Source: CAZSDU01 sp963662525 (lineage in GTDB: Bacteria > Bacteroidota > Bacteroidia > Bacteroidales > FEN-979). From it: DNA of 64,000 nt. A model generated the notes under the pieces. That model saw only the letters and a list, made by a program, of their open reading frames with translations. It ran no database searches and was not told where the DNA came from. The stretch spans positions 1,984,001 through 2,048,000 of the forward strand of contig OY759717.1 in assembly GCA_963662525.1 (NCBI GenBank), in the 5' to 3' direction. Of this stretch, positions 27,723 through 36,053 are shown piece by piece. Each line of letters begins with the position of its first letter. Position 1 is the stretch's first letter. A program made the translations under genes and the position numbers.

Positions 27723-29621
27723 TTAAGAGTTACTTAAACATTTTATAGTTTCAAGCCATCCTTTGATTTCCTCATAACCACCTTGATTCTTTATTCGGGC
27801 TACTGTCATTTTATTAACAGCCTGGGTATTTAAAAATTTTTTTACATGTGATTCTTTTTTCTTCTGATTTTTTTCTGTTAAATCCTCCCATTTTTGACCT
27901 GGTGTTGTTTCATACAATGCTTTTGCAACTGTTAAAGGAACATTTAATGAAGCATCAATTAGAGGAATCACAATATTTGTCCCATTCTCAGCATATGCCT
28001 CTTCGATTGCTTCTTTACTTAAATAATTCTCGATTTCGGATTTGACTGTATTGAATGCTTTTTTCTTCGGGCTTCCTTCATCATTAACCTTTTTAACATA
28101 AGTTTTATATTCAGCAACGTCACTATCATATATATGAATTTGTGGCTTTCCTAAACCCTCAAGATATTTATTGTCAATGTAAAACTTTAAAGAAGAACCT
28201 CCGGATATTACTATTCCAATATCATCATTATCTGATAGTTTTAAAATAGAAGGATTTTCAAGATGAAGGATTTCACTATATCTGAATAAAGCATTTACAT
28301 CATGATTACCTTCAACAAACAATAAAACTTTAATTCTATCAATAGGATTTGGCAGTACACCTAATGTATGAATTATTTTATTCAGGGTTTCTTCATTATT
28401 TTTCTTTTCTGAAATATTAAACCCGTACTCAATAAATAATCTATTTTCATCGTCTTTATAGATATAAACAAGAGATTCGATTGGTAGTTCCCTGACCAAA
28501 TTTGAACTGTGGGTGGTAAAAAGGATTTGAACATTATCACGTTCACTAAGTTCTATTAATGAGTTGATAAGAATTTTCTGATGATTTGGGTGTTGAGATG
28601 TTTCCGGTTCTTCAATTCCATATATGATTGCTGGTGCATTTTCATCAAATTTCCTTTTTTCAGCCTGAGCTTGAAAAAAACTTAAAAGTACTAATCTCCG
28701 TACTCCACTTCCTCTTTTGTTTAAGGGTATATTATTTTCATTCAAAAGGGTTAAATCAAAAATTTTATCCCAAGTAGGTTCTTTATTGAAATCTGCTTTT
28801 AACTTCTCAGCTAAGCTTTTATCTATTTCTTGTAATTTTTCGATAGTTAATTCAGCAACCTCAGTTGATTTTTTCTTAACCTCTTTTTCAATTTTCTCCA
28901 GTAGTTCTTGGATTTCAGGCACTGATAAAGATTCTTTTATTGCTTGTTTCATTGGATCTTGAACATCCTTATCTTTATCATCAAGGTTTTTATCAACTTT
29001 GAAAAGTGAAAATATTGGTAAAAACTTTTTCAGATTTTTCCATATCTCCTTCAAATTGCTTTCATTATCAACATTTCCATCAACTTTAATTTCTATTACT
29101 TCTATTTCACTTTCAATAGAATCTCTTATTGCTTTTCTTAAGGGAGGATTCTTTTTTTGATTTACAGTTGCTAAATCAATTTCAAGTTCTTTAGCTAGAC
29201 TTTTTAATTGGGTGTTTTTTAAACTTAAAATATTTACAAGCTTCTCATTTGTAGGATGTTTAGCTATTAAATAGCATGCCTTTGATACAGTTTTTCCAAA
29301 TGTGAATGTTTTCTTTATTTCTAATAATCCTTCGGCATTTAAAAGAAATTCATCTTTTGCATTTGTTTGCTCGGAACTATCTAAAATGATTGTTTGAGGT
29401 AAATCATCAAAGAAACATCTTAGCTCAACAGTATTGTCTTCAATGTTTGACGTTAAATCGCCTTTGTCAATGACGTCATTAAAGAAAGAATTAAGAGCTT
29501 CAAGAATTGTAGATTTTCCGATATCATTTTTACCAATAATGCAGGTCAAGTCATCTATATCAAAGGAGACTTCTTCATTGTAGCACCTATAATGTTTAAT
29601 ATTTATTCTGACGAGTTTCAT
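27723..29621 (-). CDS. OLD-family ATP-dependent nuclease (ABC ATPase plus TOPRIM)
   Basis: A 632-residue protein. It opens with an SMC/ABC-like head: KLVRINIKHYRCYN and Walker A GKNDIGKST at residues 30-38. The second half of the ATPase has the IIYGIEEPETSQHPNHQ Walker B and TTHSSNLVREL switch near residues 335-380. After about residue 425 there is a TOPRIM nuclease domain (LLFVEGNHDVNAL with the catalytic Glu, HIYDSDVAEYKTY with DxD). This is the architecture of OLD and GajA. No UvrD-like GajB is adjacent; the partner is the Mrr-nSTAND gene instead. Confidence 0.9.
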   Translation of the reverse strand: MKLVRINIKHYRCYNEEVSFDIDDLTCIIGKNDIGKSTILEALNSFFNDVIDKGDLTSNIEDNTVELRCFFDDLPQTIILDSSEQTNAKDEFLLNAEGLLEIKKTFTFGKTVSKACYLIAKHPTNEKLVNILSLKNTQLKSLAKELEIDLATVNQKKNPPLRKAIRDSIESEIEVIEIKVDGNVDNESNLKEIWKNLKKFLPIFSLFKVDKNLDDKDKDVQDPMKQAIKESLSVPEIQELLEKIEKEVKKKSTEVAELTIEKLQEIDKSLAEKLKADFNKEPTWDKIFDLTLLNENNIPLNKRGSGVRRLVLLSFFQAQAEKRKFDENAPAIIYGIEEPETSQHPNHQKILINSLIELSERDNVQILFTTHSSNLVRELPIESLVYIYKDDENRLFIEYGFNISEKKNNEETLNKIIHTLGVLPNPIDRIKVLLFVEGNHDVNALFRYSEILHLENPSILKLSDNDDIGIVISGGSSLKFYIDNKYLEGLGKPQIHIYDSDVAEYKTYVKKVNDEGSPKKKAFNTVKSEIENYLSKEAIEEAYAENGTNIVIPLIDASLNVPLTVAKALYETTPGQKWEDLTEKNQKKKESHVKKFLNTQAVNKMTVARIKNQGGYEEIKGWLETIKCLSNS

Positions 29622-29763
29622 TTGTAAAAGTTGATTTTGTTAATAATTAATTTTCATTAAAACTGAAAAGAAATCGAACTTTAAACGAATCTTCCATTGA
29701 AATCACACTGATGTTCCAGTTATCGCAAACGAAAGAAAATATATAATATAAAACTTGTTACAA

Positions 29764-30129
29764 ATGTTGATGTACGATGAATATACGGTACAAAATTCAT
29801 TTTTAAAGAAACAGTCAGCAACATGTTCTAAAGACACAAAAGAAGATTTGTATATAACACAGTTTCTTGATGAATTCATCAAAGGTAATAAACCTTTTTA
29901 TTTGATTGTGGAGGAATTCAATCAATCCGTAAATGAAGGCATTCTTGGAAGGGTTGTAGGAGGGTTGACAGGTCTTGCTCTTGGCAAAGCAATCGGCGGT
30001 TTCCTTGTTCGAATTTTTCAATTGCCTCCAGGAACGGTCTTACATAAGATCCTTACTTCTTCTTTATTTTATATGGCAGTTGGAGCCGCAATTGGAAAAA
30101 GTAGTCAAAACAAGCCTTCTATAAGTTAA
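29764..30129 (+). CDS. Small membrane protein with glycine-zipper segment
   Basis: A 121-residue protein of unknown function. The N-terminal half is hydrophilic; the C-terminal half has two hydrophobic stretches with small-residue spacing (GRVVGGLTGLALGKAIGGFLVRIF and LFYMAVGAAIG). Glycine zippers of this type occur in pore-forming or membrane-anchored toxins and lysis proteins. A TTG at 29755 would add three residues; ATG at 29764 is preferred. It converges on the compact recombinase with an 11-bp overlap of the 3' ends. It could be a membrane effector of the OLD module that diverges from it, but this is speculative. Confidence 0.55.
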   Translation: MLMYDEYTVQNSFLKKQSATCSKDTKEDLYITQFLDEFIKGNKPFYLIVEEFNQSVNEGILGRVVGGLTGLALGKAIGGFLVRIFQLPPGTVLHKILTSSLFYMAVGAAIGKSSQNKPSIS

Positions 30130-30697
30130 GATAGATATTGCTAATGTTCTCTTCAACTATGCCGATATAACGTCGAGTTATTTGAGTACTCGAATGATTA
30201 AAAATTTGAGAAAGGTAAATCAAGGCTCTTTCACTTTTCCCATCCATTTCCCAAACTCGTTTCCCAAAAGTTTTTCTTAAAGTATGCGTGGAGGCATTTT
30301 TGACCTTCACTTTATAATCCGAAAGAGTCTTATGAAGCAACCTGTTCGTGTATTGGATAGACAATTGCTTTCCCCATCTATTCTTCAATATAGGTTCATT
30401 GAATTGAAAATGTTCTTGTTTACTTTGTTTTTTCGAAATTCTTAAGAGAAGCTCTTTAAGGAATGAATTAATCGTTAGTTTCCTTTTTTTACCGGTTTTA
30501 CCTTCGTTTAGGTCGAGTTCATCGACATTAAGAATGTCAGACCATTTCAATGATAGTAAGTCTCCTGCTCGTAATCCGAGAAATGAACCTGTTGCGATTA
30601 ATAGACAAGGGATGTACTTTTGATCTCTTTCCAACCGAGTTACCAAACCGATCATTTCATTCCATTCCATTCCTGAAGTTGTTCTTGTAGTGCCCAT
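30119..30697 (-). CDS. Compact tyrosine recombinase (catalytic domain only)
   Basis: A 192-residue protein with the full tyrosine recombinase set: R43 (SFLGLRAGDLLSL), Lys in the beta-hairpin (KTGKKRKLTI), H138-x-x-R141 (THTLRKTF), H168 (FNHSST) and Y177 (RRYIG). The N-terminal core-binding and arm-binding domains are missing, and the protein begins right at the catalytic domain. It is either a truncated integrase that is still open, or a member of the small recombinases that flip promoters or genes in Bacteroidota. A 12-bp inverted repeat lies 157 bp upstream of its start. Confidence 0.85.
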   Translation of the reverse strand: MGTTRTTSGMEWNEMIGLVTRLERDQKYIPCLLIATGSFLGLRAGDLLSLKWSDILNVDELDLNEGKTGKKRKLTINSFLKELLLRISKKQSKQEHFQFNEPILKNRWGKQLSIQYTNRLLHKTLSDYKVKVKNASTHTLRKTFGKRVWEMDGKSERALIYLSQIFNHSSTQITRRYIGIVEENISNIYLNL

Positions 30698-30853
30698 AGA
30701 ACATGATTTATTGGTTATGGGTAAATATAATACATAACCTCCACCGGTGTATCAGAAATAGCTAAAACGTTACATAAATGAAACTAAGAATGGCACCTTT
30801 GTGTCAAAAATAGTTCCATCTAAATGGATATCAATATGTTAAATAATTTACCA

Positions 30854-30882
30854 TTGTTTCATTTTGTACAAAAATGAAACAA
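30854..30882. repeat. 12-bp inverted repeat, possible recombination or operator site
   Basis: TTGTTTCATTTT (30854-30865) and AAAATGAAACAA (30871-30882) are perfect arms around GTACA. Arm length and spacer resemble a tyrosine recombinase core site. It is also just upstream of the promoter of the restriction nuclease gene, so an operator role is equally possible. Confidence 0.55.
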
Positions 30883-30887
30883 AATAT

Positions 30888-30918
30888 GTTGATAGTATCT
30901 TTGGTTATCATATCTTTG
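30888..30918 (+). promoter_or_regulatory. Candidate promoter of the restriction nuclease gene
   Basis: GTTG (30888-30891), a 19-bp spacer and TATCTTTG (30911-30918) match the -33/-7 pattern. A second TATCTTTG lies at 30896-30903. The leader to the ATG at 30978 would be about 50 bases. Confidence 0.5.
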
Positions 30919-30977
30919 GCTAGTTTGTTTCAGCGTCTTTTAATCATTTTCAGTCGATTACCAAATATCCTTTCATT

Positions 30978-31892
30978 ATGACAACAGCAAAAGATATTAT
31001 TATAAGTTTATCATCAAAGGTATTTGACGAAATCAATAAATTCTCGTCAGGGGTTTTACAAACCAGAGGGGGTAGAATTGGAAGTGGTATGGGCCTTTTA
31101 ATTGAGGCCCTATGGGGATATTACTTAAATCATGAACTTCGCGATTCAAACATTGAACTTGCTTGGTTTCCTGATCATCAATATAATGATTTTGTTTGCC
31201 TTTACAAGAATCAAGAATGGAGTCCTGAAACAAAAGAAGGTGAAGCACTTCGAATCGAAGTAAAATCAATGAATATTGGAGCAGATGAATCCAAAGCCCA
31301 CTTTGATGTACTTCATGAGGAAGCAAGTGAGAATGATCTATTATTAGTTATTGTTTGGGAATGGAGACGGATTGATGATAAGCACTTTGCACCAATCATT
31401 ATTGATCATTTTATTGATGTTGTAATGCCAATAATCCATTTACGAGATCAATTACACTTAAGAAGAGGAGGTAGTTTTGTTGATCACTATCATTGCCCTG
31501 ATGAATGTGCTCCTGAAAGCTGTGTTCATGATGGTGAACCTTTGAATGCCTCCGGCAAGAGGGAACGGTTGTCTGGTCCTTACTTTACTAAACCTTCGGA
31601 GAAGGTTCTATATGCTGCGAATTTTGGAGGGTTAATTAGAATGTTAAAAACAAGCTCGTCATCTGCCCGTGACGAATTTTTTAAAATCAGACGAGAAAGC
31701 GACGTTGCACATAAATACATATCATTCATTCATCGATACTACTTTGATGAAGAACTAAATCAATATCCTGTAGAAGTATTTAAAGACCTTCTAAAGGTTC
31801 AAGGAATAGTTACAAAAGGGAAAAGTAAACGAGAATTACTTCTTTCATTACGGACTATCGAAAATTATCAAGAATTATTAAGAAATCACTAA
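30978..31892 (+). CDS. PD-(D/E)XK restriction endonuclease-like protein
   Basis: A 304-residue protein with a PD-(D/E)XK-type core: E43 in GSGMGLLIEALWGYYL, D71 in QYNDFVCLY and E94-V-K96 in LRIEVKSMNIG, where the lysine strand is typical of restriction enzymes. There is no helicase domain. The remaining part has a Cys/His-rich loop (DHYHCPDECAPESCVH, residues about 166-181) that could bind zinc, and a C-terminal SAP-like helix pair (VFKDLLKVQGIVTKGKSKRELLLSLR). Its stop directly abuts the stop of the specificity subunit gene on the other strand, so it is very likely the nuclease of that methylase set. Confidence 0.75.
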   Translation: MTTAKDIIISLSSKVFDEINKFSSGVLQTRGGRIGSGMGLLIEALWGYYLNHELRDSNIELAWFPDHQYNDFVCLYKNQEWSPETKEGEALRIEVKSMNIGADESKAHFDVLHEEASENDLLLVIVWEWRRIDDKHFAPIIIDHFIDVVMPIIHLRDQLHLRRGGSFVDHYHCPDECAPESCVHDGEPLNASGKRERLSGPYFTKPSEKVLYAANFGGLIRMLKTSSSSARDEFFKIRRESDVAHKYISFIHRYYFDEELNQYPVEVFKDLLKVQGIVTKGKSKRELLLSLRTIENYQELLRNH

Positions 31893-32657
31893 TTAAAGTT
31901 CCAGCCTTGGGATGGGAATATCTCCTTGAATATTCATCTCAAGTTGATTATTTTCATCTAAATCTATGGAAATTGTCTCCATCCCAGATTTAATTGCGTC
32001 AAATATTTTTGAATACAAATCCCGAGTCCTTGAAAGTAGTTCTCTGCTTCGAGATAATTTTGATTGCAGGGTCATAATTTCATGCTCATAGACTAATAAC
32101 AAATTCTTATTGGGGAGTGGTACTTTAATATTTAAAAAATCATCGATATGAATTCTTGGAAGAGCTGCTCCTGCAGTGAACGATTTTATCTGATTCAAAA
32201 CAAAATCACTAGTTAGAATAAGTCGTAGATAATTTGGTCCGACTTGCTGTTCATTAATTTTCAACACGAAGAATTCGGTGGAGCATATTCCCCTTTTAAA
32301 TGAATTATTAAGGACGGTCGCCTTACATAATGATGGCCGTAATTTGCCATAGAGCAAATCACCTCCATAAATAATTTTGGACCTAGATTTAATCTCGGCT
32401 CCTTTTCGTGGAAAACAATTTAATAAGAATCCTGTATTTGATTCAACATTTTCTAAGCCTAAATAAGTAAAATCCCAGTCAGGATATTTTTGCGGGTCAA
32501 AGAACTCCACTCTTTCTACTACCAAATCTCCTATTTTGAATAAATTCAAATTTTTAATATCTTGTTGAGCTCCCTTTGCAAGAAAGAAATTAATTAACCA
32601 TTTATCATTGTTAAGTAATTCTGAATATTCAATAGTAATTGTACGTTTCGTTACCAT
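31893..32657 (-). CDS. Type I-like specificity subunit, single recognition domain (half HsdS)
   Basis: A 254-residue protein with one target recognition domain (KIGDLVVERVEFF ... GGDLLYGKLRPSLCKA ... FTAGAALPRIHIDDFLNIKVPLP) and one coiled-coil spacer (LQSKLSRSRELLSRTRDLYSKIF). Ordinary HsdS has two of each and is about 400 residues. A half-subunit must dimerise, which predicts a palindromic bipartite target. Its start overlaps the methylase stop by 7 bases, so the two are translationally coupled. Confidence 0.85.
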   Translation of the reverse strand: MVTKRTITIEYSELLNNDKWLINFFLAKGAQQDIKNLNLFKIGDLVVERVEFFDPQKYPDWDFTYLGLENVESNTGFLLNCFPRKGAEIKSRSKIIYGGDLLYGKLRPSLCKATVLNNSFKRGICSTEFFVLKINEQQVGPNYLRLILTSDFVLNQIKSFTAGAALPRIHIDDFLNIKVPLPNKNLLLVYEHEIMTLQSKLSRSRELLSRTRDLYSKIFDAIKSGMETISIDLDENNQLEMNIQGDIPIPRLEL

Positions 32658-34300
32658 AATAATTTATTTGTTTTAATAAACTTATCAAAGTCTCTTATGA
32701 CCGATTCAATATCCGATGTTTCAGTTTTTCTCCCGGCTGAGTCATAACCAATGTGCTTTATGTCGGCTATAAACACTTTTTGCGTTTTTTCATTTGGTGA
32801 ATTAAGCATTTTTTTCGCTAGAATGATTGAGGTTTTAATATTCGCCCCAAAGGGAGAGAAAGTTTCGATTGGTAGCGAAACTAGTGCGATTATTGTAATA
32901 TTTTCAAGTAACCATTCTCTCACATATTTTTGATTTGAATTAACTAGGATGCTTTCAGGTAAAACAATTGCAAGTTTTCCCCCAGGTCTCAGTAGCTCAA
33001 TCGAACGTTCTAAGCCTAAAACCTCCATGGGAATGTTTTTTTTCCCTTTAAGAATTTCAAAATGTCCTAACCGACTTATGTTATCCGAACTTAAAAGTGA
33101 TCCGAATGGCGGATTTGTCATAACTATATCAAAAGAACCTTTTACCAGGTCTTGATAATTCGAAAAGTCTAAGAGTGCGTCGATACATCTTATATTTGAA
33201 TGTCCATCACCATGCAAGCGCATGTCAGTCATTGATATTCTGACCATTCTTTCACTTATTTCGATGCCATGTATATTATGGAAAAGAAATTCATCAAGCC
33301 TTTTATTCGTTAGTTCACGATTGTGAATTTGAACGTACTTTATAGCTGAGCTTAAAAAATGACCAGACCCAGCAAATGGATCTATAATCAAATCAGATAA
33401 AGTCGGTCTCATTAAACATACTATTAGTTCAACAATCTCAGTTGGTGTAAAATATTGACCTAGTCCACCACGTAAGACAGGGCTTATAAGGTTCTGAAAA
33501 AGCCTGCCCTTTAAATCAGTGTCAGTATTCAAGAAGGAGTGGTATTGAAGAAGATCTACCATTTTCATCATTGCTTCAGATGATAAAAGAATAGGTGAAT
33601 CGAACACTCCCCTTGACCTTTTATAACCTGGGATCCTTAATGAGAATACTCTTTGATCATAATCATTCGCTGCTTTGTATAGGTATCTAATTGCTGCAGC
33701 GCATTCCTCTGCGCTGAGGTATCTATTACGTTGAAATTTGTAGTATTCTCCGATTTTAGTATGTTCTTCATCAAACAACTTGACATATAACATCTTGCAA
33801 ATTTCGTCTAATGCAATATCTGCATGTAGCCCATCAATATCTCGAATTACGGAATGTAATTGGAAAAATGTGTTTTCCAATTTCAAATTGCGTGAATCTA
33901 ATGGTTTAAGATCTAAATCCCCATTTTCTTTATTTGCAGTTCTCCTTAGGAGAACCTTTCGGTCATACAGTTTAAACACTTCACCGTATACCGTGGATTT
34001 CATTACTGTGTTGGTTATTCTGTTCCACTTATAGATAAAATGAACCCCACTGTTCATCAAAACAATTGCATGGTTTAGCTCGTGTTGTGAATTAAAGAGG
34101 CCAAATATTTTCAGCTCAACGGTTTCAAGATTACTTTCTGAAGCATCAGTAACATAACAATAAGGATCTCCGAATTCTGTAAGTAAAAGCCAACCATCCT
34201 CAATACTCTTATTCATTTTGGACGCAGTAACAAGGCGATCATTTATCCAATGTTTTGGTATTGTGAGATATTCGGATAGGATATCGATTATTTCGTTCAT
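32651..34300 (-). CDS. N6-adenine DNA methyltransferase (HsdM-like)
   Basis: A 549-residue methylase. SAM-binding motif I is IDPFAGSGHFLSSA near residue 305, preceded by the HsdM-specific GGLGQYFTPTEIVELIV, and catalytic motif IV is MTNPPFGS near 390. The first 230 or so residues form an N-terminal domain with a type I restriction-like pattern (ETVELKIFGLFNSQHELNHAIVLMN ... VKLFDEEHTK). It makes the protective methylation for the adjacent specificity subunit. No hsdR gene is present in the island. A promoter box and a 15-bp palindrome lie just upstream. Confidence 0.92.
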   Translation of the reverse strand: MNEIIDILSEYLTIPKHWINDRLVTASKMNKSIEDGWLLLTEFGDPYCYVTDASESNLETVELKIFGLFNSQHELNHAIVLMNSGVHFIYKWNRITNTVMKSTVYGEVFKLYDRKVLLRRTANKENGDLDLKPLDSRNLKLENTFFQLHSVIRDIDGLHADIALDEICKMLYVKLFDEEHTKIGEYYKFQRNRYLSAEECAAAIRYLYKAANDYDQRVFSLRIPGYKRSRGVFDSPILLSSEAMMKMVDLLQYHSFLNTDTDLKGRLFQNLISPVLRGGLGQYFTPTEIVELIVCLMRPTLSDLIIDPFAGSGHFLSSAIKYVQIHNRELTNKRLDEFLFHNIHGIEISERMVRISMTDMRLHGDGHSNIRCIDALLDFSNYQDLVKGSFDIVMTNPPFGSLLSSDNISRLGHFEILKGKKNIPMEVLGLERSIELLRPGGKLAIVLPESILVNSNQKYVREWLLENITIIALVSLPIETFSPFGANIKTSIILAKKMLNSPNEKTQKVFIADIKHIGYDSAGRKTETSDIESVIRDFDKFIKTNKLLW

Positions 34301-34320
34301 ATTTATAGCGTGTTGTCTGA

Positions 34321-34342
34321 CAAATATAAGACATTATGTCTT
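34321..34342 (-). promoter_or_regulatory. hsdM promoter -7 box with overlapping 15-bp palindrome
   Basis: On the minus strand TATATTTG (34321-34328) fits TAnnTTTG, 20 bp before the methylase ATG. Directly upstream is the perfect palindrome AAGACAT-T-ATGTCTT (34328-34342). A factor bound there would cover the spacer of the promoter, as expected for delayed or limited expression of a restriction-modification gene. No controller gene was identified. Confidence 0.5.
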
Positions 34343-34587
34343 GATTTTGTAATAAACACAAATTAAATTATCAACAATGTAGCTATCACAAAAAATAATG
34401 GTCTGATTTCTCAAGGTGCATCTAACTGATCCACAAGGTGGAGGATAACTATTGGTATTATCATTTCTATGATTTTTTCGGGCCGGAAACTGCCTAGTGA
34501 CCCATGGATGGCACAACATGCAAGTTAGATTCGTATATATAACGGCCTGAAAGAAATTTAAGTTGTAGGGTAACCAAAGGAATAGAT

Positions 34588-35811
34588 TTAACATACCTTC
34601 TTGTCAAATTTTCGCATTTCGTTATCGAGTTCAAGATCTGCAATATCGAGGTATTGAGCTGTCATATAGATATTTGAATGACCCATTAACTGTTGAAGTG
34701 CTTTGATGTTTATTCCTTTGAGGATTCCACGAATAGCAAAGGTGTGACGGCTTACATGAAAACTCAAATGTTTATTTATTTTGGCCCTTAATCTAATGTG
34801 ATTCAATGTCTTGTTGATAAGAACTGTATTGATGTTGATTTGCGAAAACTGCTCTTTGGGGGTATATTTTATTTTCTTATCCATGATTGGAAAAACATAG
34901 TCATTTTGATCCTTTAGTGGGCTATGGTATGATTGAATGATTTTCAAGGCTATTTTCGTCATTAAAATAGAGGTTGATATATCGGTTTTAAGGCTGTTTG
35001 TTATTACTTTATGCCCAATCACATTGTGCCATTTTAACAAAATTACATCAGAAACCCTTAGCCCCCCGGTTTCACATGCAAATACAAACATATCTCGATG
35101 AAGTTTCTCCTTTGTGTTGTCTGTTAAATCTAACCCCCATAATCGCTCCACTTCCTCATCTGATAGATAAACGATTTCTTTTCTTTTGCCTCTTTTTAAT
35201 TTGTAATGTCGGAACAAATCACGATCCTCGATCTCAAATCCTTCATTTATTGCTTTGTTGAAAAGTTTACGCAATACCTTTAGATTATTGTGAATGGTAC
35301 TCTGGCAATTTTCATACTTCTTTCTTAAATGCTCTTCAAAATCCTTTAAAAAACTTTGATTAATATCGTGAAAATGGAGTTTTCCTTTACCAAGCCATTC
35401 TTTAAGTTTTTGATAAACAACTTTGTCCTTCTTATATGTACCAATCCTATCTGTTTTTTCAAGATTTTTCAGATGGTGATCAAAATATTCCAGGAAATCA
35501 GAAGGCTTCTGAATTCGTTTGACAGCATCAAGAATGAGGTTCCTAGGAATTAGTTTGTATTTTGTGTCAAGTTCCATCATGATCTTGTCAACCTCCATCT
35601 TCCGTTTTTGGATATAGTTATTCAACAAGGTAGCTCCAATAAATGACTTCTTAACTTTCTCTCGAGAATCATCCCAATCGCTCACCTTTATTGACTTTCT
35701 GACTATGACATGGAAAAACCGGCGATTATATATAACCCGGATATATATCGGTGCTTCTTGTGGAGGTTTGCTACGTAAATATTTTTGTACTAGCTTTATA
35801 GAATATGTCAT
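34588..35811 (-). CDS. Tyrosine integrase of the island (Arm-binding, SAM-like and catalytic domains)
   Basis: A 407-residue site-specific recombinase. Residues about 1-95 form the Bacteroidota arm-DNA-binding domain (KYLRSKPPQEAPIYIRVIYN), about 105-205 the core-binding SAM-like domain (FLEYFDHHLKNLEKTDRIG ... LRKLFNKAINEG), and the rest is catalytic: Arg in ETGGLRVSD, H352-x-x-R355 in HVSRHTF, H378 in LMGHSN and nucleophile Y387 in TAQYLDI. All key residues are present. It lies in the middle of the island and not beside the tRNA. A GTTATAC motif like those at both island ends lies 47 bp before its start codon. Confidence 0.93.
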   Translation of the reverse strand: MTYSIKLVQKYLRSKPPQEAPIYIRVIYNRRFFHVIVRKSIKVSDWDDSREKVKKSFIGATLLNNYIQKRKMEVDKIMMELDTKYKLIPRNLILDAVKRIQKPSDFLEYFDHHLKNLEKTDRIGTYKKDKVVYQKLKEWLGKGKLHFHDINQSFLKDFEEHLRKKYENCQSTIHNNLKVLRKLFNKAINEGFEIEDRDLFRHYKLKRGKRKEIVYLSDEEVERLWGLDLTDNTKEKLHRDMFVFACETGGLRVSDVILLKWHNVIGHKVITNSLKTDISTSILMTKIALKIIQSYHSPLKDQNDYVFPIMDKKIKYTPKEQFSQININTVLINKTLNHIRLRAKINKHLSFHVSRHTFAIRGILKGINIKALQQLMGHSNIYMTAQYLDIADLELDNEMRKFDKKVC

Positions 35812-35858
35812 TGATATTCAATGTTATGTGAGTGCTAATATAATATAACGTCTTGACA

Positions 35859-35865
35859 GTTATAC
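35859..35865. promoter_or_regulatory. Single arm-type motif upstream of the integrase gene
   Basis: GTTATAC, the same word as in the paired sites at both island ends, just inside a possible -33 TTTG of the integrase promoter on the minus strand. Integrase binding here would give autorepression. Confidence 0.4.
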
Positions 35866-36053
35866 AAATAGCAAGACAAAAATAGCATTGACATATTCGA
35901 TAGGCAAGAACGGCATTAATACCGTAGGATAGAAAGAACTATAAGCAAATAAATAAAAGGTTTATTTTCGATTCATATTTGATATATTTTGTACCTTTCG
36001 GCATAAAAAGTAGTTAAAACGCAATTGTAAAGACGACATTTAATTTCATTTTT

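Noticed and set aside
27723..29621. Gabija GajA
   Set aside because: The OLD-TOPRIM layout fits, but no UvrD-like GajB gene is adjacent, so only the family name is used.
31893..32657. Phase-variable specificity locus driven by the compact recombinase
   Set aside because: Only one S gene is present and no silent recognition cassette or inverted repeat flanks it, so shuffling of hsdS is not supported.
34334..34594. An 86-residue minus-strand frame between the methylase and the integrase
   Set aside because: Composition is not protein-like, it overlaps the integrase stop and the methylase promoter, and it matches no family I know. I see no gene in 34301-34587.
35812..36053. Possible internal att site that would split the island in two elements
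   Set aside because: The integrase lies mid-island, so I looked for a copy of the tRNA 3' end here and in 34301-34587; none was found. The paired arm sites support one element.
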